A DNA stretch of 64,000 nt from Azorinus chamasolen (GCA_963576725.1 OY755242.1:21387315-21451314); one strand, 5' to 3'. Positions 32,901 through 38,024 are shown, counted from the stretch's first letter. Numbers and translations are program-made. The notes: generated from the sequence alone by a model not told the origin.

Positions 32901-34892
32901 GAAAATTCAGAGACGCTTTTCCGTGTCTCCCACCCGCACCTCCTCTCCACCAAGGGTTTTAAAATGATTACCTATGAGGGTCACTCGCTGGTACTGCGGC
33001 TGCATGATTACGCCATATGTTAGCAGTGCTCAATATTGTAGGTCAATGACCAGGGGAGTAAATGTACAGTCGGCTGAGCGGTCCTTCGGACTGAAAGTAG
33101 ACTATAACTAGGCACTTTACTTTTATATATGTGCCATAAGAACCTATATATCTTTGGAAAGAAAAATGTAAATGCTATTGATTGACACATAGCTTTGCTT
33201 GCTTGGTCAAATATTGACAATAAAATCGGGGTTTGTTTGAGTCGAGTCAAAATGAGACAGACATTTGTAGTGAATATGGCGAGCAGAGTTCCACCCCTTT
33301 TCTTATGTATGTATATGTAATCAATGGATTCGACACAGAATGCTTTTTTTTTTTAACAGGGGTGGGCCATTGTTGTTGTTGCTGTAACAGTGTTCTCATT
33401 AGGATTGAATTTTACCGAGTCCCTGGGACCCAGGGCATCAGCAAAAGTTGCGTCCCAAGTAAATACAACTGAGTCCCAGATAATTTCACTTCTGTAATGG
33501 AGATTTTTTGCACCATTAAATGTAAAGGGGTAAAACTATTTAAGACTTACACTGATGTATCATTTAACATCAAAAAGATAAGTGTTATAAGCACTGTATA
33601 ATAAGGTAGTTCTTGATGCTTTGATTTGAAGTGCACGACGATGAGCATCGTTCGAGTGAGCTGAGCATCACTGTATCCGCTGGTACGTAAAAGCGGTTTT
33701 CACTTCATTTTCAGTGTATACAAAGCATCACATGGTAATTCTATTGGTTTCAGGGCTAACATCATTTACTTACAAGTCTTTAAACTCACGATCTTGCATC
33801 CATAACGCTTTAAAGTTCCTGGCGTGTTCAACTTTTTACTAGCAGACGCCATCTTTTTTCAGCACCCAAATGTCATTACTACGCGATAGAACGGTTCTCA
33901 TAGAATTACATAATTTTAGATGCTGACATTAGGGTGGAAATCGTAACTAGTCAATGCAGATGCCCTCCTACGTACCTGGAATAACCCAGGACTCGATATT
34001 AATAGATGCGTTGCAATTTAGGAAAAATGTCAAGAAAACGGAGTGAGATTCACTTTGTTTATTGATCCGGATTGATGTAAGACCGAGTATCAGTTGTTAA
34101 TTTACCTGGATTCATTTAAATCGGTAAAACTTCGATCATTGATCTTGCGTCCCATGGACGCAACGTACTTGACTATTTTCCGTTCCAACGATTTTCGGTG
34201 CGTATTTAGATATGATTACGACGTAAACGGGAACACTGTGTAAATTTCGTCCGCTGATTTGTCGGAGTACCCATGCAAGTAGTCTTGGTGATGCAGCCTC
34301 TTGGTTGCAGAATATTGTCGTAGCACTGGTAGACAAGAATATTATGAACGTGTCTACTGTTTAGCATGCCTATATACGGCAGTTCTCTGTGAAACACTTA
34401 TGTACACCTACATATATACTTATAAAGTTCTGTCACTGGGTACATATTCACTGTCAGGCATCATCGTGACTAAGAGCCAGTTATAATAAATTAAAAACCC
34501 CATGGACTAAAAGAGGGATATACTAGACTATAAGAGGGATATACTAGACTATAAGAGGGATATACTAGACTATAAGAGGGATATACTAGTCTATTTCAAT
34601 AGTGCTAAGATGAGTGTCCTGGGTACACTTCAGACCCTTGTGGTCCGACGTACACTATAGACCTCGAGATATCTAGATAAGTTCTGCTTTGAGATATGCG
34701 ATTACTTATGATGATGATTGATGATACCATTATAAAAAAATCTGCTTATTCATATCCATACGGCCATCATTTCTGACATGAAATGGTTAACATACCATTT
34801 TCGTTGCCAATGTCCACATCAAAAAACACACGCGGGTTTTGCGTCTCTTTTGTTGTTTCTTGAACAGCTTGTGTTTCCGGTGTTTCCTGCAT
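5901..34892 (-). CDS. PPID: Peptidyl-prolyl cis-trans isomerase D (cyclophilin-40), complete 11-exon gene
   Basis: Eleven minus-strand exons (34796-34892, 28457-28594, 26062-26168, 22946-23134, 19563-19691, 18394-18509, 16404-16496, 13306-13363, 11087-11173, 8933-8975, 5901-5992) join in frame across GT..AG introns to 1149 nt, 382 aa; vertebrate PPID is about 370 aa. Residues about 20-185 form the cyclophilin domain, with FHR (R78) and QGGDF. H144 in [12 protein letters not shown] sits where cyclophilin A has its cyclosporin-contact Trp; Cyp40 is known to have His there. An acidic linker (about 186-220) leads to three TPRs (about 225-355) and the basic tail KMYAKMFAS. Known role of the family: proline isomerase and co-chaperone that docks on the Hsp90 C-terminus through its TPRs, in cytosol and nucleus. 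The start is the ATG at 34892 (ACCATGC context); the stop is TGA at 5901-5903. No frameshift or missing exon was seen. Confidence 0.95.
6328..6445. repeat. Family F palindrome, short variant
   Basis: GGGTCCAAGGTTATAAAGTT ... CTCAAGTATCTGATTGGTCA ... AGCTTTATAACCTTGGAGCC. It has a single inner stem rather than the doubled one of other copies. Confidence 0.65.
6515..6760 (+). mobile_element. TTAA-type MITE, family A
   Basis: TTAACCTTTTCCTTCATATA ... GAACAGGGAAAGGTTAA with hairpin apex AGCTCCTGTAGGAG. Intact TTAA at both ends. It lies downstream of PPID exon 10, in intron 10. Confidence 0.8.
7118..7292 (+). repeat. Pearl-like single-unit element
   Basis: One ~90 bp core unit (TATGCATGCCAAATATCAAG, CTGGCTCAAAAGTTATG) then an ACAAACGGACAAACAGACAG tract and hairpin TATGCCCCCCAGATC/GATCTGGGGAGCATA. 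The same core recurs at 11880-12820. Confidence 0.6.
7563..8693. mobile_element. Non-autonomous pogo/Tc1-like element
   Basis: TIRs TACAGTCAACTCTCATTATG and (reverse complement of the right end) TACAGTCCACTCTCTTTATG, with TA at both borders; 1131 bp. Interior inverted segments (AACTTGACATAA-like) extend the arms. No transposase frame was found. It lies inside PPID intron 10. Confidence 0.7.
8933..8975 (-). CDS. PPID: PPID exon 10
   Basis: 43 nt exon: [14 protein letters not shown], second helix of TPR3. The acceptor is TTTTCAG and the donor G|GTATTT. Phase 1, matching the GT start of exon 11 to make Gly. Confidence 0.9.
9399..9576. repeat. Family F palindrome
   Basis: GGGTCCATGCTTATAAAACG ... 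doubled inner stem GAGCCTTTGGCTC with TCTGACCAATCAAAAGCTTG ... CTTTATAAGCAGGGACCC. Full copy. Confidence 0.75.
9660..9792. repeat. Imperfect inverted repeat
   Basis: GTTACATAGTCATGTAGTGA ... TACCTGGTTAGTAAATGTTA faces TAACATTTACTAATCAGGTA ... TCACTACATGACTATGTAAC, with a GC-rich loop (CCCGGCGAGGCGAAGCCGAG). It forms a ~60 bp stem. Confidence 0.7.
9880..10924 (+). repeat. Pearl-like tandem array with GACA tract and hairpin
   Basis: Four to five units containing CATAACTTCTGTCAAAATTG, CCACATGACCATCCTCACAT and GTTAGCTGCACAAGATTTTT, then a GACAGACGGACAG tract (10833-10872) and hairpin ATGTCTCCCTCCCC/GGGGGGAGACAT. Located in PPID intron 9. Confidence 0.7.
11087..11173 (-). CDS. PPID: PPID exon 9 (TPR3)
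   Basis: 29 codons: [20 protein letters not shown] then [10 protein letters not shown]319 and R323 match the remaining carboxylate-clamp residues (KALYRR in human). The acceptor is TTTCAG and the donor GTAAGT. A MITE ends 41 bp upstream of the acceptor. Confidence 0.93.
11215..11457 (+). mobile_element. TTAA-type MITE, family B
   Basis: TTAACACTTTACTCCATGAA ... hairpin apex GGCTCCTATAGGAGCC ... TTTATGGAGTAAAGGGTTAA; 243 bp, both TTAA present. It begins 41 bp upstream of the PPID exon 9 acceptor, so it crowds the branch-point region. Confidence 0.85.
11505..11754 (+). mobile_element. TTAA-type MITE, family D
   Basis: TTAACCCTTCTCTTGCTGAA ... GAGACAGCTCCTGCAGGAG ... AGCAAGTGAAGGGTTAA; 250 bp with intact TTAA at both ends. 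Confidence 0.85.
11880..12820 (+). repeat. Pearl-like repeat cluster with internal pogo-type MITE
   Basis: Three to four units with ACAAGATGTGTTTGTGAAAC, GATGACCTTGACATGTCA and TATGCATGCCAAATATCAAG, interrupted by a TA-type MITE (12072-12246). It ends in ACAAACAAACAGACATGG and hairpin TATGCCCCCCCCC/GGGGGCATA. Short ORFs on both strands here are repeat-derived. Confidence 0.65.
12072..12246. mobile_element. pogo-type MITE, family E
   Basis: TACAGTAGAACCCCTATAAT ... GCAGGTGGTTGCTTAATGC/GCATTAAGC...CACCTGC stem ... TTAGAGGGGTTTAGCTGTA. TA duplicated at the ends. Confidence 0.75.
13306..13363 (-). CDS. PPID: PPID exon 8 (TPR2)
   Basis: Short 58 nt exon: [19 protein letters not shown], the second TPR (human counterpart GACKLKMSNWQGAIDSCLE). 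The acceptor is GATTTACAG and the donor GTGAGT. Confidence 0.92.
13411..13665 (+). mobile_element. TTAA-type MITE, family B
   Basis: Left end GTAACCCTTTACCTGATAAA (first base mutated from TTAA), hairpin with GGCTCCTATAGGAGC, right end TTTATGGAGTAAAGGGTTAA. It contains a foreign ~90 bp piece (13470-13560) related to the CTCTTTAGAATC hairpin family. Confidence 0.7.
13865..14041. mobile_element. pogo-type MITE, family E, left end eroded
   Basis: Stem GTTGCTGCTTAAAGCAAGGT/ACCTTGCTTTAAGCAGCCAC with apex CGCTCCTATAGGAGCG; right end GAGAGGTTTTACTGTA. Confidence 0.75.
14777..15976. mobile_element. hAT-like element, TGTAAA target duplication
   Basis: TIR CAGTGTTCTCAATAAGA at both ends; flanks TGTAAA 14771-14776 and TGTAAA 15977-15982. 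1200 bp. No intact transposase; a ~77-codon minus frame (15194-15427) has no recognisable motif. A family A MITE sits inside (15322-15688). CAGTG ends with a 5-6 bp duplication fit the hAT5/hAT6 groups better than classic 8 bp hAT. Confidence 0.7.
15322..15688 (-). mobile_element. TTAA-type MITE, family A, with internal insertion
   Basis: TTAACCCTTTCCCTGTTATA ... apex GGCTCCTATAGAAGC ... TATGAGGGAAAGGGTTAA. About 110 bp of foreign sequence (TGTTCTGCGTCC twice, near 15370-15480) expands it. Nested in the hAT-like element. Confidence 0.75.
16280..16429 (-). repeat. Tandem repeat anchored on the PPID exon 7 donor
   Basis: Reading the minus strand, exon 7 ends CAGCTACTGTCAATCTACC, then TTAATCT|GTAAGCAATC. 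Three further ~38 bp copies follow: CAGCTTCTGTCCGTCTAC.., GCTTCTTTCCATCTTCAT.. and CAGCTGCTGTCCAACTACC. Copy 1 straddles the exon-intron junction. Confidence 0.75.
16404..16496 (-). CDS. PPID: PPID exon 7
   Basis: Encodes [20 protein letters not shown] then [11 protein letters not shown], the TPR1-TPR2 connection with the start of TPR2. The clamp Asn is N289. The acceptor is CTCTCCAG and the donor GTAAGC. Its last ~26 bases plus donor recur three more times just downstream in the intron. Confidence 0.92.
16962..17135. repeat. Family F palindrome inserted in a family B MITE
   Basis: GGGTCCATGCTTATAAAACT ... GAGCCTTTGGCTC ... GCTTTATAAGC, after an AGCTCATACAGGAGCT hairpin core (16940-16958) of an older family B copy whose left half is 16790-16960. 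Confidence 0.7.
17290..18393 (-). repeat. 1.1 kb degenerate tandem array anchored on the PPID exon 6 donor
   Basis: About 40 units of 25-30 bp. Minus-strand consensus is roughly AAAATACAGCTACACTAAG then G(C)ATGCACAT or TTAAGCAT. The unit next to the exon reads AAATACAGC...CTAAAGTAAGC, which is the exon's own last codons plus donor. Units from about 18000 to 18390 are irregular and often keep AAGTAAGC or AGTTAAGC; the distal part (17290-17880) is a regular two-unit higher-order repeat. ORFs across it are repeat-derived. Confidence 0.8.
18394..18509 (-). CDS. PPID: PPID exon 6 (TPR1)
   Basis: Encodes the first [23 protein letters not shown] then KKKYSKAL. By alignment to the published Hsp90 carboxylate-clamp positions of Cyp40, N239 is kept but the Lys at clamp position 1 is Arg (R235). 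The acceptor is CTTCACAG and the donor AA|GTAAGC. The 3' end (AAATACAGC...AAGTAAGC) is the first unit of the 1.1 kb tandem array that follows in the intron. Confidence 0.92.
18590..18695. mobile_element. TTGGATCC hairpin MITE fragment (family G)
   Basis: GCAAACAGCTTGGATCCAGA and TCATCAGGATCTAAGCTGTT form the stem. Related to the complete copy at 55421-55637. Confidence 0.6.
19140..19252. repeat. CTCTTTAGAATC palindromic repeat (family H)
   Basis: CATTTCTCCAAACCCTATGT ... ACTCTTTAGAATCATC/GATGATTCTAAAGAGTGG ... GGGGTTTGGTGGAGAAAT. Partial copies occur near 13470-13740, 24150-24290, 55240-55330 and 61295-61345. Confidence 0.7.
19273..19521 (+). mobile_element. TTAA-type MITE, family A
   Basis: TTAACCCTTTCCTTTATATA ... 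apex GGCTCCTGTAGGAGCC ... GAACAGGGAAAGGGTTA. It ends 41 bp from the PPID exon 5 donor. Confidence 0.8.
19563..19691 (-). CDS. PPID: PPID exon 5
   Basis: 43 codons. It starts with the last barrel strand ([10 protein letters not shown], compare CVIAECGEL in vertebrate Cyp40) and continues into an Asp/Pro-rich linker containing [20 protein letters not shown]. The acceptor is TATTCAG and the donor GTAAGT. Confidence 0.93.
19710..19950 (+). mobile_element. TTAA-type MITE, family A, decayed right end
   Basis: TTAACCATTTTCTTCATATA, hairpin GGCTCCTATAGGAGCC with ATCAGATG/CATCTGAT, body CTTTCTAAAATGCTACAA. Immediately upstream of the PPID exon 5 acceptor. Confidence 0.75.
20006..20232 (+). mobile_element. 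TTAA-type MITE, family C
   Basis: TTAACCATTCCCTCATAGGC ... stem AAACCATTGTGATAAA.AGAGCATTTG with CCCCTATAGGAGCAAATGCTC ... GGAGGAAAGGGTTAA. Confidence 0.8.
20290..20535 (+). mobile_element. TTAA-type MITE, family B, decayed
   Basis: ACTCCATAAATATTCATATA, ATGGCAGAAACTGTAGAATC, GACCCCGATTAGACGACTCC hairpin; both ends are mutated. Confidence 0.6.
20563..20782 (+). mobile_element. TTAA-type MITE, family C
   Basis: TTAACCCATTCCCACATAGG ... GAGCATTTGCTCCTAGGGAG ... TATGCGAGAAGGGTTAA. Confidence 0.8.
20973..21224 (+). mobile_element. TTAA-type MITE, family B
   Basis: TTAACCCTTTACTTCATGAA ... ATGGCAGAAACTGTAGAATC ... GGCTCCTATAGGAACC ... AGGTAAAAGGGTCA (right TTAA mutated). It abuts the hAT-like element starting at 21239. 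Confidence 0.75.
21239..22436. mobile_element. hAT-like element, GTTTA target duplication
   Basis: TIR CAGTGATTAATCTAG at both ends; GTTTA duplicated at 21234-21238 and 22437-22441. 1198 bp. The left half holds a promoter-like stretch and ATG frames (21503 onward) including a 65-codon frame 21535-21732 that may be a dead transposase first exon. The right end has GGGACTCAT repeated four times as subterminal motifs. A family A MITE is nested at 21951-22202. Confidence 0.7.
21951..22202 (+). mobile_element. TTAA-type MITE, family A
   Basis: TTAACCCTTTCCTTCATGTA ... GGCTCCTATAGAAGTTGTC ... ACAGGGAAAAGTTAA; 252 bp, nested in the hAT-like element. Confidence 0.8.
22481..22730 (+). mobile_element. 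TTAA-type MITE, family A
   Basis: GTAACCCTTTCCCTCATATA ... GGCTCCTATAGGAGCC ... AACAGGGAAAGGGTTAA. The right TTAA is shared with the next MITE. Confidence 0.82.
22727..22928 (+). mobile_element. TTAA-type MITE, family B, internally deleted
   Basis: TTAACTCTCCATGAATATTC ... shortened hairpin GACACTACAGAAGTGTCTGA ... TTATGGAGTCAAGAGTTA. It ends about 18 bp beyond the PPID exon 4 donor. Confidence 0.75.
22946..23134 (-). CDS. PPID: PPID exon 4
   Basis: 63 codons covering [18 protein letters not shown] and [14 protein letters not shown], the active-site floor and cyclosporin-contact strand, ending in EKPKQ. The acceptor is CATTTCAG and the donor GTACAT. The donor lies only about 18 bp from the end of a TTAA-type MITE. 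Confidence 0.95.
23255..23470 (+). mobile_element. TTAA-type MITE, family C
   Basis: TTAACCCATTGCTATTTTTA ... GAAACCATTGTGATAAATAC ... TTTGCTCCTACAGAACAAAT ... TATGAGGGAATGGGTTAA. Confidence 0.8.
23868..24290. repeat. Nested palindrome cluster of CCAAGAATAACC units
   Basis: Units such as TATTTCCAAGAATAACC and CTTTATTTCTCCACTAAACT occur at least eight times in both orientations, arranged as back-to-back inverted repeats. The right edge passes into a family H hairpin (24150-24290). No coding content. Confidence 0.7.
24404..24583. repeat. Family F palindrome
   Basis: GGGTCCATGCTCATAAAACT ... TGGCTCAAATCTGACCAATC twice ... TTTTATAAGCATGGACCC. Full copy with the doubled inner stem. Confidence 0.75.
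24666..24914 (-). mobile_element. TTAA-type MITE, family B
   Basis: TTAACCCTTTACTCCATAAA ... GACTCCTGTAGGAGCC ... ATTCACAGAGTAAAGGGTTAA; 249 bp with intact TTAA ends. Confidence 0.85.
24989..25280 (+). mobile_element. TTAA-type MITE, family C, with internal duplication
   Basis: TTAACTCATTCTCTCCTAGG ... stem AACCATTGTGATAAATAGAG present twice on the left (25086, 25158) ... TTGCTCCTATAGGAGCAA ... GATAATGTGTTAA. Confidence 0.78.
25481..25731 (+). mobile_element. TTAA-type MITE, family A
   Basis: TTAACCCTTTCCCTCATATA ... GGCTCCTAGAGGAGCC ... ACAGGGAAAGGGTTAA; 251 bp, near-perfect hairpin. Confidence 0.87.
25735..25932. mobile_element. pogo-type MITE, family E, diverged
   Basis: Stem GCAGGTGGTTGCTTAATAC / GCATTAGGCTACAACCTGC, apex AAGCTCCTATAGCAGCTT, right end GGCAGGTTCTACTGTA. 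Confidence 0.65.
26062..26168 (-). CDS. PPID: PPID exon 3
   Basis: Completes [15 protein letters not shown] and carries [15 protein letters not shown], the highly conserved cyclophilin core. The acceptor is CTTCTCCAG and the donor AAG|GTAAAT. It has 107 nt and leaves phase 0. Confidence 0.95.
26232..27906 (+). repeat. Large pearl-like array: eleven-plus ~141 bp units, GACC tract, terminal hairpin
   Basis: Units carry AAGGTCATGGTGACCTTGAC, CTTTGACCTAGTGACCTCAA, GGGGTCATCTAGTGGTCATG and CAAGTTTGAAGATCCTAAGC. It ends in a (GACC)n tract (27823-27862) and hairpin TATACCCCC...GGGGGGTATA (27880-27905). It starts next to a TACCCCCCCCCC run (26251), which may be a matching left boundary. It lies in PPID intron 2. 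Confidence 0.78.
27908..28098 (+). mobile_element. TTAA-type MITE, family A, truncated
   Basis: TATCATATAAACATGTTTTC, GCAAACAGAGTAGACCCAGA then directly CTACTCTGTTTAC: the hairpin apex is deleted. The right end is lost. Confidence 0.7.
28100..28312 (+). repeat. ~58 bp tandem repeat
   Basis: Four copies of TTAGACATTACATTATGGTA plus TCAGTTTCACTGCTAGCA, the first fused to a GGATCCTGATGAGACATTAC hairpin arm of MITE family G. The right end is TAGCATGAAAAGAGTTAA. Confidence 0.75.
28457..28594 (-). CDS. PPID: PPID exon 2
   Basis: Encodes [20 protein letters not shown] through FHR. It holds the [16 protein letters not shown] signature and the extra loop ([11 protein letters not shown]) typical of divergent-loop cyclophilins such as Cyp40. 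The acceptor is TTTTACAG and the donor GTGAGT. Catalytic Arg78 is the penultimate codon. Confidence 0.95.
28638..28856 (+). mobile_element. TTAA-type MITE, family C
   Basis: TGACTGGCCTCATAGACTAT ... GAGCATTTGTTCCTATAGCA ... TATGAGGGAATGGGTTA. It begins 44 bp upstream of PPID exon 2. Confidence 0.75.
29031..29286 (+). mobile_element. TTAA-type MITE, family B
   Basis: TTAACCCGTAACACCATGAA ... GGCTCCTATATATAGGAGCC (apex extended by TATA) ... TATGGAGGAAAGGGTTAA. Confidence 0.83.
29534..30601. mobile_element. Long-TIR element inserted in an older TTAA-type MITE
   Basis: Ends CAGGGTGTCCCAGAAAAAAT and (reverse complement) CAGGGTGTCCCAGAAAAAAT, flanked by TA. Inverted similarity extends over 150 bp (CCGATAGGAAAAATTTTATG, CCTGTTTTCACTTTTCCCAG on each arm). 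About 1.07 kb, no ORF. The family A-like MITE halves resume at 29400-29533 and 30602-30656. Confidence 0.75.
31085..31350 (+). mobile_element. TTAA-type MITE, family B, decayed
   Basis: AAACCCTTTACTCTATGAAT ... GACCCTGATCAGATGCTCTT ... GGCATATGTATGGAATACAGG. Both TTAA ends have mutated. Confidence 0.65.
31394..31464 (-). tRNA. tRNA-Thr-like sequence (pseudogene or SINE head), copy 2
   Basis: Minus strand: GTGTGGCTTGATAGCTCTGT (A box with one change), anticodon arm TTGGCATGGTAAGCCAA with a clean 5 bp stem, and degenerate B box AGTCAAGTCCC. It is a second copy of the unit at 31660. Part of a ~250 bp tandem duplication that includes the flank ACTGTTTCACCACA. Confidence 0.4.
31660..31730 (-). 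tRNA. tRNA-Thr(GGT)-like sequence (pseudogene or SINE head), copy 1
   Basis: Minus strand: A box TAGCTCAGTCGG, anticodon arm TTGGC-ATGGTAA-GCCAA (loop anticodon GGT after T33), B box GGTTCGAGTTCC. The acceptor stem does not close, so a functional tRNA is unlikely; a tRNA-derived repeat is more probable. Confidence 0.45.
31808..32510 (-). pseudogene. Tc1/mariner transposase remnant
   Basis: On the minus strand, 32155-32100 reads [18 protein letters not shown], the region of the third catalytic residue of Tc1 transposases (usually PDLNPIE..W); the acidic residue is replaced by Lys. The left border GACACAAAAAAAGAAACTGT resembles Tc1-type ends. No continuous frame remains. Confidence 0.6.
32828..32898 (+). 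tRNA. tRNA-Asp-like SINE head
   Basis: A box TGGTCTAGTGGTAACGC and B box GGTTCAAATCC are correctly spaced. The anticodon loop CTATCAG would give ATC (Asp). The acceptor stem is imperfect and the sequence continues into a non-tRNA body (CGGAAAATTCAGAGACGC...) to about 33110, the layout of a tRNA-derived SINE. It overlaps an 86-codon frame that is not a gene. Confidence 0.55.
33388..34238. mobile_element. hAT-like element, TGTAA target duplication
   Basis: TIRs CAGTGTTCTCATTAGG and (reverse complement of right end) CAGTGTTCCCGTTTACG; TGTAA at 33383-33387 and 34239-34243. 851 bp. TTGCGTCCCA recurs near both ends as subterminal repeats. A minus-strand ATG at 33851 opens [18 protein letters not shown] followed by GTGAGT, possibly a dead first exon of the element. 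Confidence 0.65.
34508..34594 (+). repeat. 22 bp minisatellite
   Basis: Four near-identical copies of ACTATAAGAGGGATATACTAG in PPID intron 1, about 200 bp from exon 1. Confidence 0.9.
34796..34892 (-). CDS. PPID: PPID exon 1 (start codon)
   Basis: Encodes residues 1-32 plus the first base of codon 33. A Thr/Gln/Glu-rich leader precedes [14 protein letters not shown], the first strand of the cyclophilin barrel. The donor is GTATGT. The phase-1 end matches the exon 2 start, giving Ala-Gly-Arg-Ile across the junction. Intron 1 (28595-34795) is the largest, 6.2 kb, and is full of repeats. Confidence 0.9.
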
Positions 34893-35525
34893 GGTTCAAG
34901 ATAATTTCGCTACGAGACCTGAGAAACGTATTTAAAGAATTCTGTTTAAGCGTTCGATAGTTTTTTAGTATCGTAAAACGTTTTAATTTATGAAATGAAA
35001 GTTATTCTAGAAAATACCACAACACCGGTCGGTGTGCTTATCCAAAGGGAGGTAACTCTACGGGATTGATCAGAGGTCAAGGTTGAACTTTAACCAAGGA
35101 AAGTGACTTTGCTGACAGCTTTGTTTACGAAGTTGACACCTTTAAGTAATTATATATTTCTGTATTACATAATTTTCTACTTTCAATTTAATTTTTTAAC
35201 AGTTTCTGTTTTCCTTATATTCATAACTACTAACAATCATGTCTGAGGTATTAGATTCCCTTATTCGCCCACTATTAACTTCGACCCCTATATGTTGATA
35301 TAAATATATTTTCACCCGCCATACAGATTTGTTCAACGTTCACATACTTAATCAACACCTAAAAGAACCACAAAATGACCAATGATCATATTCACTGAAT
35401 TATGAATTTTTAAAAACAATTTCTCTTGCAGAAAAGTGTTAATGACAGACTTTTTTTTTTATTAATATGTAGTATATTAACTTCGTGATTAAGCAGAGAA
35501 ATATGCAGACTCAACCTGTAAAAAA
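34893..35525. other. PPID upstream region
   Basis: No coding frame. Contains the PPID 5' flank; no TATA box is evident on the minus strand. AAGGGAGGTAACTC (35045) is a dispersed repeat fragment. No repeat boundary was recognised before the LINE 3' end at about 35530. Confidence 0.4.
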
Positions 35526-35529
35526 GGCA

Positions 35530-36895
35530 GTTTTATCTATATCTACATCTACGTCGTATGTTGGCGCAGTCACTAGATCTACTGACTCTTACGCAAAGGG
35601 TTTGGATTGGTCAGAAAAAGAAAATGATAGAAAAAGTTTAAAGTAAGTAATCAGATTTAGGATAGATAGAAAATAGAACAGATGTTACAGCTGCGTGTTC
35701 ACCTCCTCAACCCAAGCCTCTCCGGTTGCGGTGGCCATGGCCGGCACAGCCTTGAGAATCACTGGTGGCTACTTACAGCTGGGGCCCTAAGCTAAAGTTA
35801 GAAGGAAAGGGATCCCAGGCCCGCTTGAAAGAATCCAAGTCGGGGGCCTCTACTAGTTCTGCTGGCAGCTGGTTCCATTCTGCAATAGTCCGCGGGAAGA
35901 ATGAATTCCTGTGGTACAATGTGGAAGTAGATGGCTGGCGATAGGTCTTGGCATGGGATGATCTAGTGGCGACCGAGTGTCCTGGGGTAAGATGCCTGTC
36001 CGCTGGAATGTCTATACAAGTTCATATGTGATCTTGTAGATGATCGTGAGCTGGGCCTTTGTGCGTCGGGATTCCAACGTTTCCCATTCAAGGTGGTCTA
36101 GCATGTTGGTGACACTGCTCGTGTTATGGTACCTGTTCATCACGTATCGGGCGGCTCTTCGTTGGACCATCTAAATCTTCCGAGTCTGCTCCTTTGCGTA
36201 CGGGCTCCATACCGTAGAGCAGTACTCAAGTGTTGGCCATACTATTGTCTTCTACACCAAGCCCTTTGTCTATTCATTCCTCAGGTGCAGGTTTCTACGT
36301 AGAAAGCCTAGGGTACTAACAGTTCCCTTTCTTTACCATCTTGTCTATATGGTAGTTCCAGGTGAGGTTCTTTGATATATGCGCTCCGAGGTACTTGGAA
36401 TGGCACTCTGTGTCCAGCTTGTGACCCTTCAAGGAGTAGTCATAGATGATGAGTTTCCTCTTCCTGTGTATACGTAGGATGCTGCATTTCTCTGGGTGAA
36501 AAGACATGCCCCAGCATTTCTCCCAGTCAGCTAGCTGATCTAGATCTTTCTGGAGTGCAGCACAGTCGTTGTCATCATGGATCTCTCTGTACACGACGCA
36601 ATCTTCAGCGAAGAGCCTTGTTTTAGATGAGACGTGGAGTGGTAGGTCATTGATGAAAACTGAAAAGAGTATCTGTCCGAGTACACTTCCCTGTTGGACG
36701 CCGCTAATGACGGGTGCAGGTTCGGATGTAGCTCCCTCAACGATTACTCTTTGGGTCCTGTCTGATAGGAAGGCTTCAATCCACCGTAGACTGCTGCCCC
36801 TAACACCATAATGATTCAGTTTAGTGAGTAGTCTTTGATGTGGCACTCTGTCAAATGCCTTGCTGAAGTCCAATATGGCCATTGGCCAGGTCATG
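35530..36895 (-). pseudogene. LINE reverse-transcriptase fragment with 3' UTR (CR1/Jockey-like)
   Basis: An open frame 36316-36894 (192 codons) gives RT block A (LDFSKAFDRVPHQRLLTKL), block B (GVQQGSVLGQILFSVFIND) and block C as LFAEDCVVY, where the usual [F/Y]ADD has its first Asp changed to Glu. 35700-36316 continues the post-RT region in broken frames; 35530-35700 is the 3' UTR. The endonuclease domain is missing (5' truncated). Confidence 0.8.
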
Positions 36896-36949
36896 CTGCT
36901 TCCTGTGGTCGAGTGACTTCACCAACATAAAATTGTTCACAATCATGTC

Positions 36950-37335
36950 GCTCTTATACGTACCACAGAAACTCATTCTTCCCGCGGACTATTACAGCAT
37001 GGAACCAGCTGCCGGCAGAACTAGTAGATCGAGGCCCCCGACTTGGTATCTTTCAAGCGGGCCTGGGATCCCTTTCTTTCTAACCTTAGCTCAGGGCCCC
37101 AGCTGTAAGTAGCCGCCAGTGATTCTCAAGGCTGTGCCGGCCACCGCAACCAGAGAGGCTTGGGATGAGGAGGTGAACACGCAGCTGTCACATCTTTTCT
37201 ATTTTCTGTCTATCCTAAACCTGATTTCTTAATTTACTTTTTTCTCTCATTTTCTTTTTCTAACCAATCCAAACCCGTTGCGTAATAGTCAATAGTGACT
37301 GCACCAACTTACCATGTAGATGTAGATATTACCGA
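36950..37335 (+). mobile_element. Inverted second copy of the same LINE 3' end
   Basis: CTTCCCGCGGACTATTACAG, AACCAGCTGCCGGCAGAACT, GGAGGTGAACACGCAGCTGT and CTAACCAATCCAAACCC mirror 35530-35960. The two 3' tails face outward, making an interrupted inverted repeat of about 380 bp arms. Confidence 0.75.
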
Positions 37336-37984
37336 ATACATGTACATACCTCGAAACATACTCAAAACAGTCTAGACACTTCTACAGTACTTCTACCACA
37401 ATACGGCCTCCATCAAATAGTTGATTGTTCCAAAGACCTATAGATGATAACACAGTGTTATCATAGGCCTTTGATTGTTCTGCCATTTCTTAGGGTATGC
37501 ACTTAAAAATATGATTTAAAACTCCAAAAACACTAACAAATGGACGTGAAATGGTGCTGTACATATGTTAAAGTGTCTTTAAAGACATATTGCAGTCATT
37601 TGATTTATGCTGCAAGCTCGATGAGCCTTGAAGGTCTTCAGACTCTGCTGTAACATGGTACTGGTGGGCAAGGTGTTCTACTCCTGTGTTGTTCGCGGAT
37701 AGAAGGATTCCTTCCTGACATTTGTCCTACAGGTTGGCAGCTGATAGGCTTGTCTATTGAAGGACCGTGACTGTCTTTGGTATGGTGTGAGTTTCTCACT
37801 AGTCGAGGGTTCAGCGCAATAGGGGCGTAACTACATATTTTGTCAAAAATGTTTTTTTTTTATTTTTCACTTTCTTTTCCTGTTAGGCATAAACTGTGAA
37901 AATGGGAACAAAATATTTTAGAGATTTATATCATTTTTGTGATATTGCAATAAGGGCTTAACTCAGATAGCTAAAAAATTTACA

Positions 37985-38024
37985 TGCAATATGGTAGTAA
38001 GTCGACTTACTACCATATTGCAGG
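37985..38024. repeat. Perfect 38 bp palindrome in the subterminal region
   Basis: TGCAATATGGTAGTAAGTC is followed directly by its own reverse complement. Its arms are variants of the TIR core, and a partner with imperfect symmetry (GCAATAGAGGCGTAAGT/ACTTACGCCC) lies at 41692-41726. Confidence 0.9.

Noticed and set aside
33783..33851. ATG exon-like stretch [18 protein letters not shown] with a GTGAGT donor as an alternative PPID first exon
   Set aside because: It lies inside a hAT-like element, lacks the NPRVFFDV strand, and the true exon 1 (34796-34892) joins exon 2 in correct phase.
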